A stretch of DNA of 64,000 nucleotides from Methylobacterium aquaticum (GCF_016804325.1 NZ_CP043627.1:230001-294000); one strand, 5' to 3'; positions 9,036 to 19,032 are shown, counted from the stretch's first letter. The notes: a model not told the origin generated them from the letters alone. Numbers and translations are program-made.

Positions 9036-9551
9036 ATGCCCCTGACTCCCGACGACCTCCTGGCCCGGCTGCGCGAGCGCGGCATCGCCTACAAGCTGTT
9101 CGAACACCCGCCGGTCCTGACGGTCGAGGCGATGATGGCGGTCTGCGGCGACATCGCCGGCGCCCACACCAAGAACCTCTTCCTGCGCGACAACAAGAAG
9201 ACCTACTTCCTGGTGACGCTCCACCACGACGCGGCCGTCGACCTCAAGGCGTTCCGATCGGTGCTCGGCGCGAAGGGCGGGCTGTCCTTCGCCAGCGCCG
9301 ACGCGCTGCGCGAGCAGCTCGGCGTCGAGAGTGGCGCCGTCTCGCCGCTCGCCGCCCTCAACGCCGCGCCGGGCAGCGTCAAGGTCTTACTCCAGGACAG
9401 CCTGCTCGACGAGGCGCGGATCAACGTCCACCCGCTGGTGAGCACCCGGACCCTCAACCTGGTCCCGGGCGACCTCGTCGCGGCCCTGCGGGACGAGGGG
9501 CACGAGGTGACGCCGTTCGCCCTGCCGGAGGTGCGCGCCGACGGCGCGTGA
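9036..9551 (+). CDS. prdX: YbaK/PrdX-type prolyl-tRNA editing protein
   Basis: This 171-residue protein is a free-standing YbaK/aminoacyl-tRNA-deacylase domain, close to the PrdX/ProXp-Ala type that hydrolyses Ala-tRNA(Pro). The N-terminus reads YKLFEHPPVLTVEA. The core has the conserved HTKNLFLRDNKKTYFLV stretch, including the lysine seen in the family active site, and a late INVHPLVSTRTL segment. It begins 27 bases after etfB on the same strand and may ride on the betaine transcript. Its presence in a betaine cluster is not expected from the pathway. Confidence 0.8.
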   Translation: MPLTPDDLLARLRERGIAYKLFEHPPVLTVEAMMAVCGDIAGAHTKNLFLRDNKKTYFLVTLHHDAAVDLKAFRSVLGAKGGLSFASADALREQLGVESGAVSPLAALNAAPGSVKVLLQDSLLDEARINVHPLVSTRTLNLVPGDLVAALRDEGHEVTPFALPEVRADGA

Positions 9552-9635
9552 GTGCTTGTTTCGGGTGGTCTTTGAAAGACCACGGTCGCCGCGCTGCAAC
9601 CGTCCCCCTCTGTGCAGGTCTGTCCGGGGAAAATT

Positions 9636-9810
9636 GTGGCGCGTCTCCCCTCTCCCGAGTGGGAGAGGGGCCGGGGGTGAGGGTGGCTCGGTTTCCGCAG
9701 TGACCCTGAACCATTGAGCTGCGCAGCTCGACGCTCTCCGCTTTACACGGAAGTCGAGCCACCCTCACCCCCGACCCCTCTCCCACACGGGAGAGGGGAG
9801 GCGCGCTACA
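9636..9810. repeat. intergenic palindromic element between prdX and sdaA
   Basis: The arms, about 55 bases each, are inverted copies. The left arm begins GCGTCTCCCCTCTCCC, passes GGGAGAGGGGCCGGGGGTGA and ends in GGGTGGCTC. The right arm is GAGCCACCCTCACCCCC to GGGAGAGGGGAGGCGCGC. Each arm also contains its own small hairpin. It sits between two convergent genes (prdX plus, sdaA minus) where a bidirectional terminator would be useful. I see no gene in the rest of the 9552-9917 gap. Confidence 0.75.
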
Positions 9811-9917
9811 CCTTTCCCGAATAGCCCTGCGCGGAGGTGGAGGGTTCAGGCGCGGTGACCGTTCCGGTTCTCTGCACGATTGCGCCGAGGAAATACTATA
9901 ACTTCACAGAATACCCG

Positions 9918-11270
9918 TCAGCACGCCGCCACGTTCACTGCGAGCCCTCCGAGCGAGGTCTCCTTGTACTTGTCCTGCATGTCGTGCCCGGTCTGGCGCA
10001 TCGTCTCGATGACCTGGTCCAGGCTGACGAAATGCACGCCGTCGCCGTGGAGCGCGAGGGACGCCGCCGCGACCGCCTTGTTGGCCCCGAAGGCGTTGCG
10101 CTCGATGCAGGGCACCTGGACCAGCCCGCCGACCGGATCGCAGGTCATGCCGAGATGGTGCTCCATCGCGATCTCGGCGGCGTTGGCGACCTGGCGCGGG
10201 CAGCCGCCGAGCACCGTCGCGAGCCCCGCCGCCGCCATCGCCGCCGCCGAGCCGACCTCGCCCTGGCACCCGACCTCGGCGCCGGAGATCGAGGCGCGGC
10301 GCTTGATCAGGCCGCCGATCGCCGCTGCCGCCAGGAGATAGTCCCGGCCGCGCTCCTCGGTCCAGCCGGGACAGAAATCGACGATGTAGCGCAGGACCGC
10401 CGGCACGATGCCCGCCGCCCCGTTGGTCGGCGCCGTCACGACCCGGCCGCCCGATGCGTTCTCCTCGTTGACCGCCAGGGCGAACAGGCTGATCCAGTCC
10501 ATCACCTCGTGGGCCGGCCGGCTGTTGGAGAGCCGGTTCGCGTCGAGCGTCGCATGCAGGCGCCGGGCACGGCGGCGGACCTTGAGGCCGCCGGGCAGAA
10601 CCCCGTCCATCCACAGGCCGCGGGCGATGCAGGCGAGCATCGCGTCGCGGATGGCGTCGAGCCCGGCATCGATCGCCGCGTCGGAGCGGAGCGCGCGCTC
10701 GTTCTCGCGCTGCACCTGCGGGATGGTGAGGCCGGTCGCCGCGCAGATCGCCAGGAGGTCGGCGCCGCTGTCGAACGGGTGCGGCACCGCCACCGCTTCA
10801 ATGCCGGCATCGACCGCCTCGCCCTCGCTCTCGACGAAGCCGCCACCGACCGAGTAGCACACCACCTCGTCGAGGATCGCGCCGTCGGCAGCGTGGGCGC
10901 GGAACCGCATGCCGTTGGTATGGCGCGGCAGCAGGTCCTTGAAGTTGAAGATCAGATCCGTATCCGGCGCGAAGGCGACGCCCGGAAGGCCGGTCTCGCC
11001 GGTCTCGGCCAGCGCTTGCGTGTAGCCGGCGACCCGGTCGGGGTCGATGGTCGCCGGGTCGTGCCCGAGGAGACCGAGCGCGATCGCCCCATCGGTGCCG
11101 TGGCCCCGCCCGGTCCAGGCGAGCGAGCCGAAGATCTCGGCCGTCACCCGCGCCACGTCGGTGCGCGGGGCGATGCGGTCGCGGAAGCGGCGCGCCGCCA
11201 CCATCGGCCCGATCGTGTGCGAACTCGACGGGCCGATGCCGATCTTGAACAGATCGAAGGCGCTGATCAT
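9918..11270 (-). CDS. sdaA: L-serine ammonia-lyase (iron-sulphur, single chain)
   Basis: This 450-residue enzyme deaminates L-serine to pyruvate and ammonia with an oxygen-sensitive [4Fe-4S] cluster. The beta domain starts MISAFDLFKIGIGPSSSHT, a family hallmark. The catalytic alpha domain has the cysteine ladder EVGCQGEVGSA, LGGCP, MTCDPVGGLVQVPC. The start codon overlaps the soxG stop by four bases (ATGA), so it is the last gene of the sox operon. Its role there is inferred: sarcosine oxidase makes glycine and a C1 unit, serine hydroxymethyltransferase joins them to serine, and SdaA delivers pyruvate to central metabolism. Confidence 0.93.
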   Translation of the reverse strand: MISAFDLFKIGIGPSSSHTIGPMVAARRFRDRIAPRTDVARVTAEIFGSLAWTGRGHGTDGAIALGLLGHDPATIDPDRVAGYTQALAETGETGLPGVAFAPDTDLIFNFKDLLPRHTNGMRFRAHAADGAILDEVVCYSVGGGFVESEGEAVDAGIEAVAVPHPFDSGADLLAICAATGLTIPQVQRENERALRSDAAIDAGLDAIRDAMLACIARGLWMDGVLPGGLKVRRRARRLHATLDANRLSNSRPAHEVMDWISLFALAVNEENASGGRVVTAPTNGAAGIVPAVLRYIVDFCPGWTEERGRDYLLAAAAIGGLIKRRASISGAEVGCQGEVGSAAAMAAAGLATVLGGCPRQVANAAEIAMEHHLGMTCDPVGGLVQVPCIERNAFGANKAVAAASLALHGDGVHFVSLDQVIETMRQTGHDMQDKYKETSLGGLAVNVAAC

Positions 11271-11851
11271 CGCCGGGCCGTTTCGCCGACCCCGAGGGAG
11301 GCCTCGGCGAGGAGGCCGTGGACGTAAACGGCGAACGAGCGCCAGCACTCGACCCGGTAGCGCGGCGTCGCGCCGTCATGACGGATCAGCACGATCTCCG
11401 CCTTGCCGAACAGGGTGCGGGTCGCAGAGCCCGGCGGGAAGGCCGCGTCGCCGAGATCGAGCGGGCAGCCGGCATTGAGGACGGCCGCGGCGAGCGGGCC
11501 GCTCACGTCGATGCCGACGTTGCGGTGCGAGACGTCGACGATCGCGTGCGCCCTCTCGCCGAGATCCGCCGCGATGGCGGCAGGCAGGTGGTCGGCCTCC
11601 GACTCGTCGCAGCCGACCAGCCACTCGTCGGGCCCGAGACGGGCGATCCAGCGCCGGTCATTGCCCCGCAGCGAGTTGATCGGCCCGTCGAGCGAAAGAC
11701 CGGCGGCCGAGGCGCCGGCATCGCGGACCCGGAGCGCGAAGCGCGCCTCGGCGCCGGCGGGCTGGATCTGGACGCCGGAGTGGGCCGGGTCGGCGGCTTT
11801 GCTGCGGCCGAGGGGCAGCGCGCGGGCGGTGCGGTACAGAGCCTCAAGCAT
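11267..11851 (-). CDS. soxG: heterotetrameric sarcosine oxidase gamma subunit
   Basis: This 194-residue protein has the SoxG/GcvT-like fold signature, including LGPDEWLVGCDESEA in the middle and VDVSHRNVGIDVSGP further on. SoxG lines the interface near the folate-binding part of SoxA. The ATG at 11851 overlaps the soxA stop by 8 bases and the soxG stop overlaps sdaA by 4, which is tight translational coupling. A longer upstream frame is open inside soxA but the coupled start fits the family length. Confidence 0.88.
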   Translation of the reverse strand: MLEALYRTARALPLGRSKAADPAHSGVQIQPAGAEARFALRVRDAGASAAGLSLDGPINSLRGNDRRWIARLGPDEWLVGCDESEADHLPAAIAADLGERAHAIVDVSHRNVGIDVSGPLAAAVLNAGCPLDLGDAAFPPGSATRTLFGKAEIVLIRHDGATPRYRVECWRSFAVYVHGLLAEASLGVGETARR

Positions 11852-14827
11852 TGATGCGCTCGCCTTTGGGATCGAAGAAGACCGGATCGACGACGGTGAC
11901 TTGGGCAAAACCCTCGGGCGTGGTGACGTGGAGGGGGCGGCCCTGGAGCGCGCGCCCGTCGGCCACCAGGGCCATGGCGATGGAGCGGCCGCAATTCGGG
12001 CTCCAGTAGCTCGACGTGACGTGGCCGAGCATCCGCATCGGGATCGGCTGGCCCGGATCGTCGACGATCTGCGCGCCCTCGTCGAGGACGAGCTTGGGAT
12101 CGTCGGTGACGAGGCCGACGAGCTGCTTGCGGCCGCTCGCCACCACGTCGGGCCGGGCGAGCGAGCGCTTGCCGACGAAGTCCTTCTTGGCCTTGGCGAT
12201 CATGCCGGCCAAGCCGACATCGTCCGGGGTGACCGTGCCGTCGGTCTCCTGGCCGATGATGATGTAGCCCTTCTCGGCCCGCAGGACGTGCATCGTCTCG
12301 GTGCCGTAGGGGTGATGCCGTGGGGCTGCCCGGCCTCCCAGATCGCCTCCCACACCGCACGCGCATGGTCGGACGGCACGTTGATCTCGAAGCCCAGTTC
12401 ACCGGTGAATGAGACCCGGAATAGCCGGGTCGGCACGCCGCAGATCGTGCCCGAGCGCATCGCCATGTGGGGGAAGGCCTCCGGCGACAGGTCGATCCCG
12501 TCGACGAGGGGGGCGATGACCTCGCGGGCCTTCGGCCCCTGGAGGGCGATCACCGCCCATTGCTCGGTGGTCGAGGTCAGGAAGACCTTCAGGTCCGGCC
12601 ACTCGGTCTGGAGGTAATCCTCCATGTGAGCCAGCACCCGCGGCGCGCCGCCGGTCGTGGTGGTGACGTGGAAGCAATCCGGCGCGATCCGGGCGACGAC
12701 GCCGTCGTCGAGGATGTAGCCGTCCTCCTTCAGCATCAGCCCGTAGCGGCAGCGCCCGACTTCGAGCTTCAGCCAGGGGTTGATGTAGATGCGGTTCATG
12801 AACTCGGCCGCGTCGGGGCCGACCACCTCGATCTTGCCCAGCGTCGAGGCGTCGAAGATGCCGACCCCCTTGCGCACCGCCTCGCATTCGCGGGCGACCG
12901 CCGCGTGGATGCCCTCGCCGGCCTTGGGGAAATACCAGGCGCGGCGCCACAGGGCGACGTTCTCGAACTTTGCGCCGTGCTCCTCGGCCCAGTCGTGGAT
13001 CGGCGTGGTGCGGATCGGATCGAACAGGGCGTGGCGGGCCGGGCCGACCAGGGTGCCGAAGGTCACCGGGGTGTAGGGCGGCCGGAAGGTCGTGGTGCCG
13101 ACGCCCGGCAGCGTCTTGTCGAGCTGCCCGGCGACGATGCCGAGCGCGTTCATGTTCGAGGTCTTGCCCTGGTCGGTCGCCATGCCGGTCGTGGTGTACC
13201 GCTTGACGTGCTCGATCGAGTGGAAGCCCTCGCGCACCGCGAGCTTGATGTCCTTGGCGGTGACGTCGTTCTGGAAGTCGACGAAGGCCCGAACCTTGGT
13301 CGGGTCGGCATCGGTCGGCATGGCGCGCACCGGCTTGAAGCCGGTGAGCGTCGGGCTCGCGGTGAAGCTCTTGCGCTCGTCCGAACCGGCCGCCGCCGCA
13401 CCGGCGGCGAAGCCTTCGGTGAGCACAGCCGCGAGGTCGTAGGTGCCCTTCGACGCGCCCGCCGAGCGCTCGGCTTGCGCCGAGGTGCCGGGCAGGAAGG
13501 CGTCGAGGCGCTCGTCATAGGCGAGCTTGCCGCGGGATTGCGAGAACAGGTGGACGGCCGGTGTCCAGCCGCCGGACATGCCGACGCAGTCGCACTCGAG
13601 GACACGGTGGGCGCCGCAGCGCCCGGCCCGGTCGACCGGGGCCACGACCAGGCCGGTGACCCGCTTGGTCCCCTTCGCGGCGATCACGGTGTGGCCGGTC
13701 AGGACCTCGACACCGGCGGCCTTGAGGCGTGCCAGCTCGGGCCCGCACTCGGACTCGCTGCGCAGGTCGACGAGCGTCACGGCGAGGCCCGCCGCCTTGG
13801 CGTCGAGGGCCGCCGCATAGGCCGAGGCGCCGCTCGTCGCGAACACGATCCGCCGGCCCGGCGCGACGCCGTAGCGGTTGATGAACACCCGCGCGCTCTC
13901 GGCGAGCAGGATGCCGGGGCGGTCGTTGTCGGCAAAGACCAGCGGACGCTCGTGCGAGCCGCCGGCCAGCACCACCTCGCCGGCCCGGACCTGCCACAGC
14001 CGCTCGCGCGGCGCCGTGCCGGGATTGGGCAGATGGTCGGTGATCCGCTCGGCGAGCGCGACGTGGTTGTGGTTGTAGTAGCCGAACGCCGTGGTCCGCG
14101 GCAGCAGGATGACGTTCTCGCGGGAATCGAGTTCGGAGAGCGTCGCGCTCAGCCACTCGGCGGCGGGGCGGCCGTCGATCTCGGCATTCACGTCGTGCAG
14201 CAGCGTGCCGCCGGGCTCCGGGCCCTCGTCGGCGAGGATCACCCGCTTGCCGGTGCGGGCGGCGGCGAGCGCCGCGGCGAGGCCCGCGGGACCGGCGCCG
14301 ACCACCAGCACGTCGCAATGGGCATGGCGGTTGGCGTAGCGGTCGGGATCGGGCACGGCCGGGGCCTTGCCGAGGCCCGCGGCGGCACGGATGAACGGCT
14401 CGTAGACCTTGTCCCAGAACTTCCGGGGCCACATGAAGGTCTTGTAGTAGAAGCCGGCGACGAAGACCGGCGAGAGCAGGTCGTTGACCGCCCCGATATC
14501 GTGCTCCAGCGACGGCCAGTGGTTCTGCGACAGGGTCTTGAGCCCGTCTCTCGCCTCGACCACCGAGGCGCGGTTGTTCGGGTCGATCCGGCCGGGGCCG
14601 CGATCGACCGAGAGCAGCGCGCTCGGCTCGTCGGGGCCGTGGCTCAGGATGCCGCGCGGGCGGTGATACTTGAACGAGCGCCCGACGAGGTGGATGCCGT
14701 TGGCGAGCAGCGCCGAGGCGACGCTGTCGCCGTGGAAGCCCTCGACGGTGCGGCCGTTGAAGGTGAAGCGGACCGGGCGCGTGCGGTCGATGCGACCGCC
14801 GCGGGACAATCTGAACGGCTGTGCCAT
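11844..14827 (-). CDS. soxA: heterotetrameric sarcosine oxidase alpha subunit (frame interrupted)
   Basis: This large subunit would be about 994 residues. The N-terminus (QPFRLSRGGRIDRTRPVRF) leads into a small ferredoxin-like domain. Then comes an NAD/FAD-type dinucleotide fold (CDVLVVGAGPAGLAAALA) and a C-terminal folate-binding aminomethyltransferase domain (FENVALWRRAWYFPKAGE and onward). It oxidises sarcosine to glycine and transfers the C1 unit to tetrahydrofolate. The frame breaks at 12309-12312: GQPHGITP should continue YGTETMHVLRAEKG, which is present in the neighbouring frame. One C seems to be missing from a run of four. The start overlaps the soxD stop by one base. Confidence 0.88.
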
Positions 14828-15150
14828 CACGCCCTCGCGTCTGCCTGAGTGGGGGTCGACTGTGTGGAGGTGGATTCTTGCGATTTGGGCGTCTCGCCCA
14901 TCTTGTAGGTCTCGATGAAGCGGTCGCTCACGGTGTCGCGCCGCGCGTTGAACCAGCGGCCGCAGCCATGGACGTGGTTCCAGCGCTCGGCATGCACCCC
15001 GCGCGGATTGTCCCGCACGAACAGGAACTCGGCCCATTGCGCGTCGGAGAGCGCCGCCGGCTCGATGGGCCGGGCGATATGGGCCTGTCCGCCGCAGCGG
15101 AACTCGGTCTCCGGGCGGTTGCCGCAATAAGGGCAGGCGATCAGCAGCAT
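14827..15150 (-). CDS. soxD: heterotetrameric sarcosine oxidase delta subunit
   Basis: This 107-residue zinc-binding subunit shows the family pattern: CPYCGNRPETEF and CGGQ at the N-terminus, and HVHGCGRWFNARRDT in the middle, with cysteines and a histidine as zinc ligands. The C-terminal tail is rich in Ser, Thr and Gln and looks disordered. It lies 32 bases after soxB, and its stop codon shares one base with the soxA start. Confidence 0.9.
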   Translation of the reverse strand: MLLIACPYCGNRPETEFRCGGQAHIARPIEPAALSDAQWAEFLFVRDNPRGVHAERWNHVHGCGRWFNARRDTVSDRFIETYKMGETPKSQESTSTQSTPTQADARA

Positions 15151-15182
15151 CGGGAGCCTCGTCGCGTCGGTGTGATCGAAAA

Positions 15183-16436
15183 TCAGTGCGCGACGGCGGC
15201 GGCGGCCGCTTCGTCGATGAGGCGACCGGTGCGGAACCGGTCGAGGGTGAACGGTGCGTTGATCGCGTGCGGCGTGCCGGTGGCCAGCGTGTGGGCGAAG
15301 ACGTGGCCCGAGCCGGGCGTCGCCTTGAAGCCGCCGGTGCCCCAGCCGCAATTGACGAACAGGTTCTCGACCGGGGTCTTGCCGATGATCGGCGAGCGGT
15401 CGGGCGTCACGTCGACGATGCCGCCCCAGGAGCGCAGCATCCGCATCCGGGTGAATTGCGGGAAGACCTCGCAGATCGCATCCAGCGTGTGGGTGGTGAT
15501 GTGGAGGCCGCCCTGCTGGCTGTAGGAGGTGTACTGGTCGGTGCCCGCCCCGATCACCAGCTCGCCCTTGTCCGATTGCGAGATGTAGGCGTGGACGGCG
15601 TTCGACATCACCACGCAGGGGAAGATCGGCTTGACCGGCTCCGACACCAGCGCCTGGAGCGGGTAGCTCTCGAGCGGCATCTGCACGTCGGCCATCGCCA
15701 TCACGGTCGAGGTGTGGCCGGCCGCCACCACGCCGATGCGCTTGGCGCCGATATAGCCGCGCGTGGTCTCGACGCCGATCGCGGCGCCGGAGGCGTCGCG
15801 GCGGATGCCCTTCACCTCGCAGTTCTGGATGATGTCGACGCCGCGGGCATCGGCGCCGCGGGCATAGCCCCAGGCCACCGCGTCGTGGCGGGCGGTACCG
15901 GCCCGGCGCTGGAGCGCGCCGCCGAGGACCGGGTAGCGAAGGCTGCCCGAGATGTCGATCGGCGGACAGAATTCCTTGCACTCTTCCTTCGTCAGCCACT
16001 CGTTGTCGATGCCGTTGAGGCGGTTGGCATAGACGTGGCGCTTGAACGATTGCACGTCGTGCAGGTTGTGGGCGAGCATCAGCACGCCGCGCTGCGAGAA
16101 CATGACGTTGTAGTTCAGCTCCTGGGACAGGCCTTCCCAGAGCTTGAGCGCATGCTCGTAGAGCGCGGCGCTCTCGTCGTAGAGGTAGTTCGAGCGGATG
16201 ATCGTGGTGTTGCGGCCGGTATTGCCGCCGCCGATCCAGCCCTTCTCGAGCACCGCGACGTTGGTGATGCCGTGCACGGTGGCGAGGTAATAGGCGGTCG
16301 CGAGGCCGTGGCCGCCGCCGCCGACGATGACGACGTCGTAGGCGGGTTTCGGCTGCGGGTCCCGCCACTGGCGGCCCCAACCCCGGTGCCCCTTCAGGGA
16401 TTCCGTGAGCAGCGACGAGAGGGAAAATCGGCGCAT
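15183..16436 (-). CDS. soxB: heterotetrameric sarcosine oxidase beta subunit
   Basis: This 417-residue DAO-family flavoprotein carries the sarcosine-oxidising FAD site. The dinucleotide motif is [20 protein letters not shown] near residues 33-52. [19 protein letters not shown] follows, and the C-terminal [14 protein letters not shown] is characteristic of SoxB. It is the first gene of soxB-D-A-G-sdaA. Its start lies about 220 bases from the divergent gbdR-like regulator, so the regulator probably controls this operon from the shared interval. Confidence 0.93.
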   Translation of the reverse strand: MRRFSLSSLLTESLKGHRGWGRQWRDPQPKPAYDVVIVGGGGHGLATAYYLATVHGITNVAVLEKGWIGGGNTGRNTTIIRSNYLYDESAALYEHALKLWEGLSQELNYNVMFSQRGVLMLAHNLHDVQSFKRHVYANRLNGIDNEWLTKEECKEFCPPIDISGSLRYPVLGGALQRRAGTARHDAVAWGYARGADARGVDIIQNCEVKGIRRDASGAAIGVETTRGYIGAKRIGVVAAGHTSTVMAMADVQMPLESYPLQALVSEPVKPIFPCVVMSNAVHAYISQSDKGELVIGAGTDQYTSYSQQGGLHITTHTLDAICEVFPQFTRMRMLRSWGGIVDVTPDRSPIIGKTPVENLFVNCGWGTGGFKATPGSGHVFAHTLATGTPHAINAPFTLDRFRTGRLIDEAAAAAVAH

Positions 16437-16659
16437 CGGTCGGCCTCGCTGTGATGAGGGATCATCGGGCCGCCGGCGGCTGGGGGCTTGCGCGCTGGCG
16501 ACCGCGAGTTTGGGATTTGCGACTTGAACGGAATTTGCGGCCGGACGGGGGTGACCGCCGTCGCGGCTGCCCTAGGGACACGAAGGCGCTTGCCACCAGA
16601 CCTTCCTTGGAGTCATTCTCGCATGTCGAGACGGTGACGATCTGACGGAGGATCGGACG
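16437..16659. promoter_or_regulatory. divergent promoter region between soxB and the gbdR-like regulator
   Basis: This 223-base non-coding interval separates two divergent genes of the same pathway and must carry both promoters. A CGGAGGA ribosome binding site lies 7 bases before the regulator ATG. A short palindrome, TGCCCTAGGGACA at about 16569-16581, is one candidate operator. I cannot assign -35/-10 boxes with confidence. Confidence 0.5.
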
Positions 16660-17682
16660 ATGACGGCCGGGACGGTGGGCATTGTCGGGACGGTCGGTCC
16701 CACGGCGACGGCCAGCGCCGCCGTCACCGACGACATGACGTCCGTCGGTTTCCTGCTCGTCGACAACTTCTCGATGATCGCGTTCTCGTCGGCGATCGAG
16801 CCGCTGCGCCTGGCCAACCGGGCGGCGCGGCGCGACCTCTACCGCTACTCGCTGTGGTCGGAGAACGGCACGCGATGCACCGCCTCCAACGGCGTCGAGG
16901 TTCAGGTCGCGGGCAGCTTCGGCGAAGCGCAGGCCCTCGAGCCCGCCCTCGACATGGCCATCGTCTGCGGCGGCATCGACATCCAGCGCCGGGATCACCG
17001 GACGCTGCAGACGCTGCTGCGCCGGACCTGCATCCGCGGCGGCGCGATCGGCGCGGTCTGTACCGGCACCTACGTGCTGGCGAAGGCCGGCCTCCTCGAC
17101 GGCTACCGGGCGACGATCCACTGGGAGAACCAGGCGAGCCTCGCCTCCGAGCATGACGGGCTCGAGATCGGCTCCGACCTGTTCGAGATCGACCGCAACC
17201 GCTTCACCTGCGCCGGCGGCACCGCGGCGGCCGACATGATGCTGTCCCTGATCGTGCGCGACCACGGGGCGGACATCGCGGCGGACGTCGCCGACCAGCT
17301 CATCCACCACCGCATCCGCGAATCGGGCGAGCGCCAGCGCATGGACCTGCGGATGCGCCTAGGCGTGGCGCATCCCAAGCTCCTGCACGTCGTCGGCCTG
17401 ATGGAGAAGACCTTCGCCGAGCCGCTCGGCAGCCAGGACCTGGCCGAGTCGGTCCATCTCTCGAAGCGGCAGCTGGAGCGCCTGTTCCTGAAATATCTCG
17501 GGCGCTCACCGGCCAAGCACTACCTGCGTATTCGCCTGGAACACGCCCGCCACCTGATCCGCCAGACTGCGATGCCGCTCCTGTCGATCGCGATCGAATG
17601 CGGCTTCACCTCGGCCTCGCATTTCTCGAAATCCTACGTCGACCATTTCGGCCGGCCGCCGAGCAGCGAGCGGAAGGTGTGA
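16660..17682 (+). CDS. gbdR: GbdR-like AraC-family regulator with GATase-1/PfpI domain
   Basis: This 340-residue transcription activator has an N-terminal DJ-1/PfpI-like domain at about residues 25-200 (VGFLLVDNFSMIAFSSAIEPLRLAN, then IRGGAIGAVCTGTYVLAKAG). A C-terminal AraC double helix-turn-helix follows (LAESVHLSKRQLERLFLKYLGRSP and SIAIECGFTSASHFSKSY). This is the layout of GbdR, which senses betaine and dimethylglycine and activates gbc, dgc and sox genes in Pseudomonas. Its place divergent from soxB supports that role. The CdhR/ArgR-like carnitine regulators share the layout, so the ligand is inferred from context. Confidence 0.82.
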   Translation: MTAGTVGIVGTVGPTATASAAVTDDMTSVGFLLVDNFSMIAFSSAIEPLRLANRAARRDLYRYSLWSENGTRCTASNGVEVQVAGSFGEAQALEPALDMAIVCGGIDIQRRDHRTLQTLLRRTCIRGGAIGAVCTGTYVLAKAGLLDGYRATIHWENQASLASEHDGLEIGSDLFEIDRNRFTCAGGTAAADMMLSLIVRDHGADIAADVADQLIHHRIRESGERQRMDLRMRLGVAHPKLLHVVGLMEKTFAEPLGSQDLAESVHLSKRQLERLFLKYLGRSPAKHYLRIRLEHARHLIRQTAMPLLSIAIECGFTSASHFSKSYVDHFGRPPSSERKV

Positions 17683-17996
17683 GCCCCTGTTTGAGGAGGA
17701 TTTCCACACAAGAATCGAGGCAGGCGGGATGCCTGTTTGAGCAAGTTGATTTAACAAAAACTGAGAAAAATCAGGAAATATCCTACCCTTCTACCTCATC
17801 CTGAGGTGTTGGCGATCAGAGATCGCACGCGATCGCAGATCGACTTACCTCGAAGGAGGGCTCCAGGGATCGCATAGGCTTGTGGAGTCCTCCTTCGAGG
17901 CTCACGTCGTTCGCACCTCAGGATGAGGTTAGAGGGTAGGATGATCCCGCCCGCCTCAAGTCTTGGGTAGAAGTCCTGCTCAAACAGGCTCTGAGC
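17682..17996. repeat. long imperfect inverted repeat downstream of gbdR
   Basis: The core arms ATCCTACCCTTCTACCTCAT and its near reverse complement bracket a centre with a second pair, CGAAGGAGGGCTCCA and TCCTCCTTCG. The similarity continues outward: CCTGTTTGAGGAGGA near 17688 pairs with TCCTGCTCAAACAGG near 17972, and GAGGCAGGCGGGAT pairs with ATCCCGCCCGCCTC. The left side carries about 50 extra AT-rich bases (17733-17780) with a second GCCTGTTTGAGCA. It has no coding potential. The element at about 44.75 kb shares the inner and CCTCAGGATGAGGT motifs. Confidence 0.75.
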
Positions 17997-18080
17997 GCAA
18001 GGCTGGCTCGACGGGCCGAGTTCGACCGTTCTCCCGCTCGATCACGGCACGATCGCGCCGCAATCGCGACGCTCCTCCAG

Positions 18081-18142
18081 TCTTCGATTTTTTTCGCATT
18101 TTCTGCGACGAGCCGGCATCCCCGTCGTCGTCAAGACGCTCC
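18081..18142 (+). repeat. dispersed intergenic repeat, copy 1
   Basis: The pattern GCATTTTCTGCGACGAGCCG then GCATCCCCGTCGTCGTCAAGA recurs at 40429-40490 (GCATTTTCCGTGGCGAACCG, GTATCCGCTTCGTCGGAAGA), and more weakly near 56.66 kb. All copies are intergenic, which fits a small non-coding repeat family. The rest of the 17997-18363 gap holds nothing I recognise. Confidence 0.55.
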
Positions 18143-18363
18143 AGTCTCGCTTGCAGCGAAACTCGGGCGCCGGCGAGAGGCCGGCAATGATCGACTTTTC
18201 CGTCGTGTCGGAGCTTGCTCGATTGGCATCGTCGGAGATCGGGCCCGCCGCATCGTTCGGGGGCCGCACAGCGGAGCTCGACGCGACGAGGTCGGCTCGA
18301 GATGGCCGATCGGCAGGGTTGCCCGCTGCCGGCTGTCGGGATCGAATCCGGTCGGGGAGCGAC

Positions 18364-19032
18364 TCAGGTGATCCGCCCGATGATCGCCTCCCGGGCCGCC
18401 CGCGAGCCGGACAGCCGCTTCTTCGCCCGCTCCACCACCGCGTCCGGCGCCTCGGCCGGGGTGCCGGATCCGAAGGGCGGGGCCGGCGCGTATTCGAGGG
18501 TGAGCTGAACCGTCTCGGCCTCCTCGCGCCCGAGGAGTTCCGCCACCACCGCGAGGCCGAAATCGATGCCCGAGGTCACGCCGCCGGCGGTGATCAGGGT
18601 GCCGTCGCGCACCACGCGGTCCTGCACCGGCACCGCGCCGAAGCGGCAGAGGAAATCGTGCGCGTACCAGTGCGTGGTGGCCCGCTTGCCCGTCAGCAGC
18701 CCGGCCGCGCCGAGCACCAGCGCCCCGGTGCAGACCGAGGTGAGGTAGCGGACCTCCGCCGCCCGCGCCCGCACGAAATCCAGCACCGCCTCGTCCTCGA
18801 GGAGAGCGTTCACCCCGCTGCCGCCCGGGATGCAGAGCACGTCGAGGGGCGGGCAGGTCTCGAAGGTCGCGGTCGGCACGAAGGGCAGCCCGGTGGCCGA
18901 AGGGACCGATTCTCCGGTCTTCCAGATCAGGTGGACCGCGCTGTCCGGCACCGAGGCGAAGACCTCGTAGGGTCCGGTGAGGTCGAGTTGCTGGACCTGC
19001 GGGAAGACGAGGATTCCGAAGCTGAGCGACAA
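18364..19032 (-). CDS. DJ-1/PfpI family protein (isonitrile hydratase-like)
   Basis: This 222-residue protein of the DJ-1/PfpI superfamily has the nucleophilic-elbow cysteine in YLTSVCTGALVLGAAGLL, next to KRATTHWYA, and starts SFGILVFPQVQQLDLTGPYEVF. This subgroup includes isonitrile hydratase and the N-terminal domains of AraC regulators; no DNA-binding domain is attached here. I propose the TTG at 19032 because GGGAGGA lies about 7 bases upstream and the family starts right there. The longer open frame upstream has no similarity. The physiological substrate is unknown. Confidence 0.75.
   Translation of the reverse strand: MSLSFGILVFPQVQQLDLTGPYEVFASVPDSAVHLIWKTGESVPSATGLPFVPTATFETCPPLDVLCIPGGSGVNALLEDEAVLDFVRARAAEVRYLTSVCTGALVLGAAGLLTGKRATTHWYAHDFLCRFGAVPVQDRVVRDGTLITAGGVTSGIDFGLAVVAELLGREEAETVQLTLEYAPAPPFGSGTPAEAPDAVVERAKKRLSGSRAAREAIIGRIT

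Noticed and set aside
9552..9917. A small gene between prdX and sdaA
   Set aside because: The only frames lie within the palindromic element and have no start signal or family similarity.
12467..14848. A 793-codon plus-strand frame opposite soxA
   Set aside because: Antisense shadow of soxA; no domain or ribosome binding site.
17682..17996. A CRISPR-like or phage attachment structure
   Set aside because: The elements are inverted rather than direct repeats, without spacers, and no integrase or cas gene is near.
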